Origin: Acidobacteriota bacterium
Lineage (GTDB): Bacteria > Acidobacteriota > Thermoanaerobaculia > Multivoradales > Multivoraceae
Assembly: GCA_026708285.1 (NCBI GenBank)
Contig: JAPOVF010000060.1
Span: 1 to 45,217, forward strand
Direction of reading: 5' to 3'
DNA length: 45,217 nucleotides
Shown: piece by piece, positions 31,317 to 39,518 of the stretch
Layout: every line of letters begins with the position of its first letter
How positions within the stretch are numbered: the stretch's first letter is position 1
Notes under the pieces: generated by a model
The model's input: only the letters and a program-made list of their open reading frames with translations
Told to the model about the DNA's origin: nothing
Databases searched by the model: none
Position numbers and translations under genes: made by a program

Positions 31317-33341
31317 ATGACTCCCACCCCCGTAACTTCGGCGAGCCAGGGGCTGACTCTCACGGACGAGTTGATCCTGATGCTCCTCAACGAGGAGAAC
31401 GGCTACTTTCATCAGGTCCCCGGCTGGCACTTGCACTGCGCCGTTGCCGGCGCGGTCCTTGCCGAACTCTCCCTGCAAGGGCGCATCGACACGGACCCGG
31501 AAGCTCTCTATCTCGTGGACGCGACGGAGACCGGGGATCCGGCTCTCGATCCGATTCTGGGGGAGCTGGCCCAAGCGCCGGACCAGCGGACGGCCCGCTA
31601 CTGGATCGAACGGCTCGCGCCACAGGCCGAAGACGTTATCGACCTCACCCTCGACCGCCTGGTGGAGCGGAACATCCTCCAGCACCACGACGGCGACTTC
31701 TGGACGCTTCCGCGAACCGGCTGGCAGGCGGACGCGCACGGCCAATCCGAAGAAGGCACGGTGAGCCAGTTCATTCGGGACCGGATCGCCGACGTCATCT
31801 TCAACGACGAAATCCCCGATCCGCGAGACATCATCGTTCTCTCCATCGTCAACGCCTGCGACGTTCTGCGCTTCATCTTCCAGATCGACGAAGAGGTCGA
31901 GGAACGGATCGAGCTGGTCTGCAGGATGGACCTGATCGGGCGTTCTATCGCCGAGGCGGTCGCCCAGAACATCGCGGAGCCGATCCGCCGGCACTCCGCT
32001 CTGACGAAGAAGATGCCGAGCATCCCATTCCGGAAGCTGCTGCGCAGCCCGTACGCCCGCAATGGCAACGTTCCCGCCCTCTTCGCCAGTCTTGCCCAGG
32101 AGTTCGGGCCTGTCTTCGAGCTCCGCCCACCCATCGGCGAGCGCATGATCTGCCTGGCCGGAACCGAGGTGAATCAGTGGGTCAACAAGCGCGGGCGCAC
32201 CTACCTGAGAACGAAGGACTACTTCAACGACTTCGAGAAGATCTACGGCGCGTCCGGCGTCCTGCCTTCCCTGGACGGCGCGGATCATTTCCGACTCCGC
32301 AAGGCCATGTCGCCCGGATTCTCCCGCGGCAGGCTCGCCGGACAACTCGATCAACTCTACGGCTACATCCGAACGTATCTTGCGAACTGGGAGGTTGGTG
32401 ATCTCATACCGGCCCGGTCGTGCCGTCTCCTGATCAACGCACACCTCTCCCCCCTCTTCGTCGGAGTGGATTCGCAGGATCTCATCGACGACCTCGTCTC
32501 CTACAAGGAGCGCGCCCTGGCCGTTCACATCATGCGGGCCCTGCCCAAGATGATGATGAAGACGCCCGGCATGAAGCGCAAGGCCAGGACCGTCGACAGG
32601 CTCCTGGAACGCATCCAGACTTCACATACTCCGGCCCAGCGGATCGACCAGCCGCGAGATCTGGCGGACGACTGGCTCGGGCTCCACGCGAGCGACCCGC
32701 AATTCGTGCCGGAGACCATGTTGCGCTTCCAGCTCTCCGCGGCGCTGGTTGCCAGCGTCTACGTGGGCGACGCGATCAGCTTCGCGCTCTACGGCATGGC
32801 GACGCAGCCGGACCTGCGGGAGCAGATCCGCGCCGAAGCCGACGCACTCTTCGAGAACGGCGACCCGGACGGTCAGGCCATCAACCCCTCCACGATCGAC
32901 GTCACGCACCGGTTCCTCATGGAAACGCTCAGGATGTACCCGGTCGTCCCCATGGCGATCCGGAACGTGATGAACGCGTGCGTGATCGAGGGCTACGAGA
33001 TCCCGGTCGGTTCAAGGCTCTTCATCGCTTCGACCGCGCCGCACTACATGGAGGAGGTCTTCCCGGATCCTCACTCCTTCGACATCGACCGCTACCTGCC
33101 GGATCGGGCGGAGCACCGCAGCCCCGGTTACGCGCCCTACGGCCTGGGCACCCACAGGTGTCTCGGCTTCCGGCAGACGGAGTTGCAACTGGCCGTCAAC
33201 GTCCTGATGCTCGCCCGCCACTTCAGATTCGAAGTCGTTCCCAAGGACTACCGGCTTCAGTTCAGTCCCATCCCGAACATGAAGCCTCGCGCGAAGCTGA
33301 AGTTCCGGATCGTCGAGCAACTTCGGGAAGTACCCGCCTGA
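31317..33341 (+). CDS. GPP34 (GOLPH3-like) domain fused to cytochrome P450
   Basis: 674 residues. Residues ~10-215 look like a GPP34 domain: LTLTDELILMLLNEENGYF, AVAGAVLAELSLQGRIDTD, YLVDATETGDPALDPILGEL, IDLTLDRLVERNILQ, RDRIADVIF, PDPRDIIVLSIVNACDVL. In eukaryotes this fold binds phosphatidylinositol-4-phosphate and membrane-protein tails; bacterial members are poorly known. Residues ~238-665 are a cytochrome P450 with ExxR at E536-R539 (METLRM), the 'PERF' region as FDIDRYLPDR, and the heme loop YGLGTHRCLG (608-617) with Cys615. The usual loop Phe is Tyr, and the I-helix (472-493) has GDAIS where an acid-Thr pair is expected. There is no transmembrane anchor, so GPP34 may dock the enzyme on a membrane. 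Its stop overlaps the apparent start of the next gene. Confidence 0.88.
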   Translation: MTPTPVTSASQGLTLTDELILMLLNEENGYFHQVPGWHLHCAVAGAVLAELSLQGRIDTDPEALYLVDATETGDPALDPILGELAQAPDQRTARYWIERLAPQAEDVIDLTLDRLVERNILQHHDGDFWTLPRTGWQADAHGQSEEGTVSQFIRDRIADVIFNDEIPDPRDIIVLSIVNACDVLRFIFQIDEEVEERIELVCRMDLIGRSIAEAVAQNIAEPIRRHSALTKKMPSIPFRKLLRSPYARNGNVPALFASLAQEFGPVFELRPPIGERMICLAGTEVNQWVNKRGRTYLRTKDYFNDFEKIYGASGVLPSLDGADHFRLRKAMSPGFSRGRLAGQLDQLYGYIRTYLANWEVGDLIPARSCRLLINAHLSPLFVGVDSQDLIDDLVSYKERALAVHIMRALPKMMMKTPGMKRKARTVDRLLERIQTSHTPAQRIDQPRDLADDWLGLHASDPQFVPETMLRFQLSAALVASVYVGDAISFALYGMATQPDLREQIRAEADALFENGDPDGQAINPSTIDVTHRFLMETLRMYPVVPMAIRNVMNACVIEGYEIPVGSRLFIASTAPHYMEEVFPDPHSFDIDRYLPDRAEHRSPGYAPYGLGTHRCLGFRQTELQLAVNVLMLARHFRFEVVPKDYRLQFSPIPNMKPRAKLKFRIVEQLREVPA

Positions 33342-34729
33342 CGCGCTCGTCTCGCCCGGCGGCAACGGCGCGACGCATTGCCATCGTCGGCGGAGGCATG
33401 TCCGGCCTCGGCGCCGCCTGGGCCCTGAGCCAGAGTCCCGACCGCTTCGACTTCATCCTGTACGAGGCGCAGGACCGGCTCGGCGGCAACGCGGTGACCG
33501 CCGACATGCCGCAGGACGACGGCAGCTCCATCCCGTTCGACATCTCCGTCACGGCGTGCATTCCTTCGGTCTACGACCACGTGGTGCTGCTTCTCGAGCA
33601 GTTCGGCATCGACCTCCTCGAGACCCGCTTCAGCTACAGCGTCCGGTACGGTGACGGCGTCTACGCCCACGACTTCGACTCGGACATACGACGGGACCTT
33701 CAGGACGAGATCGAGAAGTTCCAGCGCATCCTGAAGAGAATCAAGCGGTTCGCCTTTCTGACCAGGGCGCGGTCCAGAGTGCTGAACGCTCTCAACCCTT
33801 ACAACTACATCAGCATGGGCACGGTGCTGAACCTGCACGGCCTGTCCGGAGACTTCCGGTACAAGGTTCTGAAACCGATGTTCGTCAACTTCCTGATGGC
33901 GACGAACGTCTTCGACATGCCGGCCGCGCTGTTCGCCCGCTATCTCGAGTTCTTCGACATCGAGCGCGCCACGCCCATGAGGACCTGGGACCAGGGGACC
34001 CGGCGGATCTACGAGGCGCTGTCGGCCGGCTTCCGGGACCGGGTCTGCCTCGGACGTCCGGTGCGCAAGGTGTACCGGCAGTCGAACGGCGTTGTCGTCG
34101 AGGACCAGGACGGTGTCCGGGAGACGTTCGACGACGTCATCTTCGCCTGCAACGCGAACCAGACGCTGATGATGCTCGACCGCCCGACGATGCTGGAGCG
34201 CTACCTCCTGTCGTCCATTCGCTACGAGAGCGAGCTGCACAATCACACGATCGTGCACAGCGACTCCTCGGTTCTTCCCGACAACGAGGTCAGGCCGCTG
34301 GAGACGCGGAGCAACCACATCGAGCAGTACGGGGTCCGGCCGGACAACTACGAGATCACCTACATCATGCACAACCAGCAGCCGTGGGCCCACGGGTCGG
34401 ACAAGCCCTGTCTGGTGACCTACAACCCGATCAGCAAGATCGACGAGAGCAAGATCGTTCACCGGCAGTGGTTCCAGCACGTCGTTCACGACGTGCGTCA
34501 CATCGCCCTCCTCGTCCCCCTGTTCCAGTTCATTCAGGGCAGGAGACGGGCGTGGCACTGCGGCGCGCACACCCTGGTCAACAGCCAGGAGACCTGCTTC
34601 GTCACGGGTCTGGCGGCGGCCAGGCAACTCGGAGCGGACTATCCGTTCGACGATCCAGGCGCCCGCCGGGCCTTCAACCACTACGGGCGGATCCTCCATG
34701 GCTGGAGGTTCCGGAAGGCGAGGGCCTGA
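33338..34729 (+). CDS. FAD-dependent oxidoreductase, COG2907-like amine-oxidase fold
   Basis: About 463 residues if it starts at the CTG (33338) overlapping the P450 stop as CTGA. No ATG, GTG or TTG exists in this frame between the end of the P450 and the nucleotide-binding motif, so the start is non-standard or the sequence has an error. IAIVGGGMSGLG (14-25, GxGxxG), YEAQDRLGGNA and the C-terminal FVTGLAAARQLG are FAD-binding motifs of the flavin amine oxidase/phytoene desaturase superfamily. SVRYGDGVYAHD, MRTWDQGTRRIYEAL and DDVIFACNANQTL recall COG2907 proteins, which often accompany lipid-modifying methyltransferases. A role in desaturating, isomerising or reducing the P450/methyltransferase product is inference. 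It is the last gene of the operon, 22 bp from the facing Rieske gene. Confidence 0.8.
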   Translation: MTRSSRPAATARRIAIVGGGMSGLGAAWALSQSPDRFDFILYEAQDRLGGNAVTADMPQDDGSSIPFDISVTACIPSVYDHVVLLLEQFGIDLLETRFSYSVRYGDGVYAHDFDSDIRRDLQDEIEKFQRILKRIKRFAFLTRARSRVLNALNPYNYISMGTVLNLHGLSGDFRYKVLKPMFVNFLMATNVFDMPAALFARYLEFFDIERATPMRTWDQGTRRIYEALSAGFRDRVCLGRPVRKVYRQSNGVVVEDQDGVRETFDDVIFACNANQTLMMLDRPTMLERYLLSSIRYESELHNHTIVHSDSSVLPDNEVRPLETRSNHIEQYGVRPDNYEITYIMHNQQPWAHGSDKPCLVTYNPISKIDESKIVHRQWFQHVVHDVRHIALLVPLFQFIQGRRRAWHCGAHTLVNSQETCFVTGLAAARQLGADYPFDDPGARRAFNHYGRILHGWRFRKARA

Positions 34730-34751
34730 CTCCGAAGGCTCGCTGGTCGCC

Positions 34752-35819
34752 TCAGACGACGCTCAGGACCGGCCTCCGTTCGGATTCGAGGTCCGGATAG
34801 AACTGCCGGGAGTACTGGCGGTACTTGCCGACGGGACCGTCGGCCCGGCTTAGCCGCGGCGGAGCCTGGTACCGCTTCCTCTCCCAGATCACGACATCCT
34901 GAAGGACGAAGCGCCTCTCCTCGCGCAGGACGATGCGATTCAACAGCCGGTGGCGAAAGCTCACGGGCAGGAACCCGAAACCCACGAAGAACCGCCCCGG
35001 CTTCCGGATCTCCCGTACCTGGCTCACCAGGGTCAAATCCACGACCGTGCCGTCGACGGGGGTAGCGAGCACCCACAGTCTCGACTTCATGCCGATCGTC
35101 TTCTCGTGGAACTCGACGAAGGAGTAACCCAGCCCGTAGACATGGGTCACCGCCGAGACGTCCGAGAACACATCCACGAGGCCCGCGATTCTCCGCACCG
35201 CATTGAAGTCGAAGCAACTCCTCAGGTAGGCGCCCTGAACCAACGTCGAGCCGACTGGGCGCACATCGCTGTAGCCGTGGGTGTAGCCAAGATGTTCGAT
35301 GTCGACGGAGTTCTCCGTCGTTTCCTGGGGATGACCGCGGAAGCGCAGGACGCAGGACCGCAGGTCGCTCCACTTCGGTCCGGTAGGCGGGTCTTCGGGG
35401 AGATGCCAGTGCGCCGGCCTGCCCGCATAGCCCCACCAGGCGAAGACCATCCCAAGAACCTCTCTGGTTTCGTACACCTTCAGCTTCGCGGCGCTCGGCG
35501 CCGGCGCGTGCGGAGTGGCAACGCACCGGCCGGTCGAATCGAACGTGAACCCGTGGAACGGACAGACGAGACAGCCGTCGCGCACCACGCCGCCCACGGT
35601 CGGCCCCATGTGGGACCCCAGATGCGGGCAGAAGGCATCCGCCACGCAGATCCGGCCCTGCTCGTCGCACCAGGCGACGATCTCTTCCCCCATCCAGGTC
35701 TTCTCGATCAGCTTCTCGCGCTGAATCGAGTCGCGGCTGGCTACGAAGTACCAGCCTTCAGGGAAGGGCGGCAGTTCATCGTTCGAACTCAGGGGAGGTC
35801 GATCCGGCTTCGAGATCAT
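34752..35819 (-). CDS. Rieske non-heme iron oxygenase, KshA/DAF-36-like
   Basis: 355 residues from the ATG at 35819; the open frame upstream to 36041 lacks family character. The Rieske [2Fe-2S] ligands are C64-P-H66 and C86-P-F-H89 (FCPHLGSHMGP, VCPFHGF). The mononuclear iron site is ENSVDIEHLGYTH, giving D173, H176 and H181, with D308 in LQDVVIWERKRY as third ligand. The latter motif is typical of the clade with 3-ketosteroid 9-alpha-hydroxylase, cholesterol 7-desaturase (DAF-36/Neverland) and the bacterial sterol C4-demethylase component SdmA. No ferredoxin reductase is nearby. It is convergent with the sterol-methyltransferase operon and downstream of the selenoprotein gene (119-bp gap). 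Confidence 0.87.
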   Translation of the reverse strand: MISKPDRPPLSSNDELPPFPEGWYFVASRDSIQREKLIEKTWMGEEIVAWCDEQGRICVADAFCPHLGSHMGPTVGGVVRDGCLVCPFHGFTFDSTGRCVATPHAPAPSAAKLKVYETREVLGMVFAWWGYAGRPAHWHLPEDPPTGPKWSDLRSCVLRFRGHPQETTENSVDIEHLGYTHGYSDVRPVGSTLVQGAYLRSCFDFNAVRRIAGLVDVFSDVSAVTHVYGLGYSFVEFHEKTIGMKSRLWVLATPVDGTVVDLTLVSQVREIRKPGRFFVGFGFLPVSFRHRLLNRIVLREERRFVLQDVVIWERKRYQAPPRLSRADGPVGKYRQYSRQFYPDLESERRPVLSVV

Positions 35820-35938
35820 GGGCCAGCGTTCCTCTTCGGAATGACACGCACCGGCGGTCAGGGCGCCAGGGCCGACCTCCCAGTCAACTCGCCCGCCTCT
35901 AAGGCCAACTACTCTAACAACATAGCGCCACCGGGACT

Positions 35939-37078
35939 CTACTGACGAGCCGCGAGGGCCCGCTGCCGGTCGAGTGGCGAGACGGTCAGCGTCCAGGTCA
36001 GCGGCACGGATGCCGGGTCGTAGCAGATCCTGTCGTCGCATGCCTGGTAGTCCAGGCGCCCGGTGAGGGTCAACGCGTCGATCTCGGCGAGTTTCGCCGA
36101 GGACTCGCGGTCGCCCTCGACCACGACTTCCTGCACCAGCCGGAACGGCTCCTGGTAAACGGGCACCCGCTCGTCGAGCGGCTCGAAATAGTAGATCTCC
36201 GACCCTGGGTACTCGGTCGGCAGAAGCCGCAGGAAGCTGGGCACATCCAGCGTCAAGCCGACAACCCTGTACCCGGCGCCGTCGGCCCCCGGCGCGTAGA
36301 CGTGCATGCCGGGCTTGGGCGTGATGTCGAGCGCCAGGTGGAAGCGGCTGCCGACCGTGATGGCCGGATCGCTCTGCGAAGCGCTGATCTCGAGATGAGC
36401 CGTCTCGCCGCTGGAGCCGGCGATACCGGAGATCGGCGTGCCGAGCTTCAGCATGATGTTCGCGGCGGTGTTCCGCTCGCGGTAGAACTCCTCGAAGAAG
36501 CGCGCCGTCACCCGCCCCTGCCGGTCGACGACGAACGTCCCGGGAAACGGCGTGCCGACGGCGATCGGCAAGGCCCCGAAAACCGCGACGTACCGGAGCA
36601 CGTCGGCCTTCACCTCCGGGTCTTCGGCGTTTGGTCCAAGCCCCTCCTCGGCGACATGGTTGTAGATGCCGAAAGCACGAATCGCCGCGGAATCGTCATC
36701 GGACAGCAACGCCACGTCCTGAATGCCGTGGCGCTCCGCGAAGGCGGCCAGCACCTCCTCCGAGTCGTAACTGATGGCCGCGGCGCCGAGCCCTTCTGCC
36801 TGCAACTCCTCGAAGCGTTCCTGCAGCTCCACGAGCTGCGCCTTGCAGTACGGTCACCAGTCGGCAGAGCGGTGGAAGAGGATCATCGCCCCCTTCTCGC
36901 CCATGATCGAATCGAGCGTCCGGATCCGTCCGTGCTGGTCGGGAAGAGCGAAGTCGGGGACCCGCTCCCCCACTTGCGGTCCGAGTGTCGAGATGTCCAC
37001 GGGCTTCCTCTCCTGAGCGTCCAGCGCGACGGGCGCCGCCAGGAGGAGGCAGGCGGCGACGGTTCGGGTGCACTTCAT
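35939..37078 (-). CDS. Secreted peroxiredoxin-like/DsbD-alpha-like selenoprotein (in-frame TGA as Sec)
   Basis: 379 residues if TGA at 36856-36854 is read as selenocysteine; otherwise the gene is split into two frames in the same register. ATG at 37078; signal peptide ends VALDA. The AhpC/TSA-Redoxin domain covers ~33-215: PQVGERVPDFALPDQHG, MILFHRSADW, then U75-P-Y-C78-KAQL where homologues have CPYC, and PFPGTFVVDRQGRV. Residues ~225-379 resemble the DsbD N-terminal (alpha) domain, with its cysteine pair in DYQACDDRICYDP (C347, C352). The expected job is thiol or peroxide chemistry outside the cytoplasm, with electrons passed to or from the second pair. Similarity runs straight across the TGA with no frameshift. 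A TGC-to-TGA mutation is the alternative. The sulfatase ends 58 bp upstream. Confidence 0.8.
36823..36839 (-). promoter_or_regulatory. Candidate bacterial SECIS hairpin
   Basis: On the minus strand GCAGCTC-GTG-GAGCTGC forms a perfect 7-bp stem with a GUG loop. It starts 15 nt and its loop begins 22 nt after the TGA, inside the range used by bacterial SECIS elements, with G and U at the loop start. Caution: the stem encodes QLVEL, and common GC-rich codons make this stretch self-complementary by themselves. Confidence 0.5.
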
Positions 37079-37136
37079 CGGTCCACGGAAACTAGCACCT
37101 GCATCGCCGCTCCCGGACACCGTCGGCTGTCATCGC

Positions 37137-38549
37137 CTAGCGGTTCGACGGCGGCTGCCAGTTCGGATGAGGCACGTGGGCCTCTTCCATGATCCCCTCG
37201 ATCTCATTGACCACATCCGGGTGGTTCCGGGCCACGTCGTACCGTTCGCCCTCGTCCCGCAGGACGTCGTAGAGCTCGAGGCGGCCGGTCCGCATCGGCT
37301 TGCGGACGCCCTTCCACTGCCTCAGTCGCACCGCCTGGGACGATCCGGCTTCGTAGAACTCCCAGTAGAGATACCGGTGCGCTGGCTGCTGAGCGGAGCG
37401 GCCGTGGAGCGTCGGCAGGAAACTGATCGAGTCGATCCTTGACGGCGCCTCGACGTCCACGAGGCCAGCGACCGTGGCCATCAGGTCGCCGAAGTAGCCG
37501 ACGTGGTCCGATACCTGCCCCGGCTCGATCGTGCCCGGCCACCAGGCCAGGAAGGGTGCGCGGATGCCGCCGTCGTAGAGGTCCCGCTTGATGCCGCGAA
37601 GATTGCCGGACGGGTTGAACCGGAGCAGGTCGTGGTTCGACTCGTTGTGCGGTCCGTTGTCCGACGAGAACATGACGAGCGTCTTCTCCTCGATCCCCAG
37701 TTCCGCGAGCCGCCTGAGCAGCGTGCCCACATCCCGGTCCATGCGGGTGATCATCGCCGCCTGGCCCTTGTCGGGGTTCGGCCAGTCCTCTGCCTCGTAG
37801 ACGCCGTACTCCGGCACTTCCGCCCCGTCGCCGACGGCCCGCGTGGCCTCGTTGTTGGCGTGCGGAATCGTCAGGGCGAGGTAGAGGAAGAAGGGTGCAT
37901 CCTTCTGCTCCTCCACCCATGCCAGCGCCTCGCGCATGATCAGGTCGTGGGAGTACTCGTACCGCTCCGTCGCCCAGCCGCCCTCGAAGCCGCCATAAGG
38001 GCGCGGCGTCCTCTCGACCCTGTTCCGGAGCGGCACCTTCTCCAGATCCCGCCACAGGAACTCGGGATAGTAGTTGTGGGCGTGAACCTGGTTGAGGTAG
38101 CCGAAGAACGCGTCGAACCCCTGGCTGAGGGGATGCCCTTCCATGTCGACCTCGCCAAGGCCCCACTTGCCGAACAGGCCGGTCGCGTATCCGGCCGACT
38201 TCAGAACCTCCGCAACGGTGACGTCCTCGTCGCGAAGCGACTGAGCGGTTCCCCTGGCGTTGCCGCGGACATGGGTGTGGCCCGTGTGCTGACCGGTCAT
38301 CAGGACGCTGCGCGACGGCGCGCAGACCGTGGCTCCCGCGTAGAAGTGCGTGAAGCGCATCCCCTCGGCGGCCATCCGGTCCAGGCTCGGTGTCCGGATC
38401 ACCTGCTGCCCGTACGATCCGAGGTCTCCGTATCCCAGGTCGTCCGCCAGGATGAAGATCACGTTCGGCCGGTCCGCGGCCGTGGCCGCTGCTGCCGTCA
38501 CGGCAAGCAGGAGCGGCAGGATGACGAGAGTCGATCTGATTCGGCGCAC
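37137..38549 (-). CDS. Secreted sulfatase (formylglycine type)
   Basis: 470 residues from ATG at 38549; signal peptide MRRIRSTLVILPLLLAVT to ATAA. PNVIFILADDLGYGDLGSYG gives the metal-binding Asp pair (D36, D37). CAPSR (76-80) is the Cys-type formylglycine signature that a sulfatase-modifying enzyme converts, and GQHTGHTHVRGN follows. FSSDNGPHNE and KRDLYDGGIRAPFLAWWPG are typical of family S1 arylsulfatases that desulfate polysaccharides or small sulfate esters. It probably forms a two-gene unit with the selenoprotein 58 bp downstream. Upstream, the Ada-like gene ends 21 bp away on the same strand. No formylglycine-generating enzyme lies in the window. Substrate unknown. Confidence 0.9.
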   Translation of the reverse strand: MRRIRSTLVILPLLLAVTAAAATAADRPNVIFILADDLGYGDLGSYGQQVIRTPSLDRMAAEGMRFTHFYAGATVCAPSRSVLMTGQHTGHTHVRGNARGTAQSLRDEDVTVAEVLKSAGYATGLFGKWGLGEVDMEGHPLSQGFDAFFGYLNQVHAHNYYPEFLWRDLEKVPLRNRVERTPRPYGGFEGGWATERYEYSHDLIMREALAWVEEQKDAPFFLYLALTIPHANNEATRAVGDGAEVPEYGVYEAEDWPNPDKGQAAMITRMDRDVGTLLRRLAELGIEEKTLVMFSSDNGPHNESNHDLLRFNPSGNLRGIKRDLYDGGIRAPFLAWWPGTIEPGQVSDHVGYFGDLMATVAGLVDVEAPSRIDSISFLPTLHGRSAQQPAHRYLYWEFYEAGSSQAVRLRQWKGVRKPMRTGRLELYDVLRDEGERYDVARNHPDVVNEIEGIMEEAHVPHPNWQPPSNR

Positions 38550-38570
38550 GAGCAGGTCCGGCGACGGACT

Positions 38571-39449
38571 CTAGCGCCCGGTCTTCCCCGGCGATCGAGA
38601 TGAGGCCTCGCGGGCAAGCAAAGCCTGCTTCCGCTCCACTCCCCAGCGATAGCCGCCGACCGCGCCGTCGCTGCGAACCACCCGGTGGCAGGGAATCGCC
38701 ACGGCAAGCGGGTTGGCGGCGCATGCACTCGCGACCGCCCGGGAGGCCTTTGGCGATCCGATCGCGGCGGCGACCCGGCCATAGCTGGCGGTTTCGCCGG
38801 CCGGAAGCTCCCGGAGCGCTTGCCAGACTCGCTGCTGGAAGGCCGTGCCGCGGATGTCGAGCGGCAGGTCGTGGCCGAGGGCCGGCGCTTCGACCAGGCC
38901 GACGACCCGCGCCACGAACGACTCGAACTCCGGCTCGGCCCCGGCAAGTTGCGCTTTCGGGAAACGGTCCTCCAGCTCACGCACCAGCCCGCCAGGCTCG
39001 TCGCCGAGCAGGATCGTGCAGATTCCTTTCTCGGTCGCCGCGACGAGAATTGAGCCCAGGGAGCACTCGCCCACCGCGAAACGGATCGTCTCTCCGCCGC
39101 CGCCGCGGCGGAACGTCGAGGGCGTCATGCCCAGCAGGTCGGACGACGCCGCGTAGAAACGGCCGCTCGAGCTGAAGCCGGCGTCGTAGATCGCGTCGGT
39201 CACGGTTCGGGAAGTCCGCAGCGCCTCGCGGACCCGATCGCCCCGATGGCCGGCGACGTATGCCCGCGGCGTGACGCCCGTGACTCTCTTGAAGACCCGG
39301 TGGAAATGGAACCGGCTCATGCCCGCCGCCTGCGCCAACGCGTCGAGGTCCGGGGGCTCCACCGCCGCCTCGATCGCGCGGCAGGCCGCTGCCACGACCT
39401 CCGCATGCCGTTCAGCGAGAGGGCGTTCGTTCGGGCGGCTACGTGCCAT
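38571..39449 (-). CDS. ada: Ada-like AraC regulator / O6-methylguanine methyltransferase
   Basis: 292 residues from ATG at 39449, with GAGG 9 nt upstream. An AraC-type HTH (LDALAQAAGMSRFHFHRVFK, GVTPRAYVAG, TVTDAIYDAGFSSSGRFY) is followed by the Ogt/AGT domain: FQQRVWQALRELPAGETASY, GSPKASRAVASACAANPLAV and the acceptor motif PCHRV with Cys254. The N-terminal Ada zinc/phosphotriester domain is absent, so it cannot sense phosphotriesters as E. coli Ada does. It should still repair O6-alkylguanine and bind DNA. Such two-domain Ada variants occur in many bacteria. Confidence 0.9.
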   Translation of the reverse strand: MARSRPNERPLAERHAEVVAAACRAIEAAVEPPDLDALAQAAGMSRFHFHRVFKRVTGVTPRAYVAGHRGDRVREALRTSRTVTDAIYDAGFSSSGRFYAASSDLLGMTPSTFRRGGGGETIRFAVGECSLGSILVAATEKGICTILLGDEPGGLVRELEDRFPKAQLAGAEPEFESFVARVVGLVEAPALGHDLPLDIRGTAFQQRVWQALRELPAGETASYGRVAAAIGSPKASRAVASACAANPLAVAIPCHRVVRSDGAVGGYRWGVERKQALLAREASSRSPGKTGR

Positions 39450-39518
39450 AGGGAGAATCCTCGTATGACCGGCGCAGCATTGCACCTCGATTCTTGCTCT
39501 CGACTCGGATTCGCCCCG

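Noticed and set aside
33300..33345. Programmed -1 frameshift fusing P450 and oxidoreductase
   Set aside because: No slippery heptamer or strong downstream stem is seen at the junction; a coupled non-ATG start is simpler. Kept only as an alternative.
34730..34751. Bidirectional terminator between the convergent oxidoreductase and Rieske genes
   Set aside because: The 22-bp gap has no clear stem followed by a T-run.
36854..36856. Simple pseudogene reading of the TGA in the peroxiredoxin-like gene
   Set aside because: Not fully excluded, but the TGA falls exactly on the catalytic Cys position, the frame is intact on both sides, and a hairpin of SECIS type follows at the right distance.
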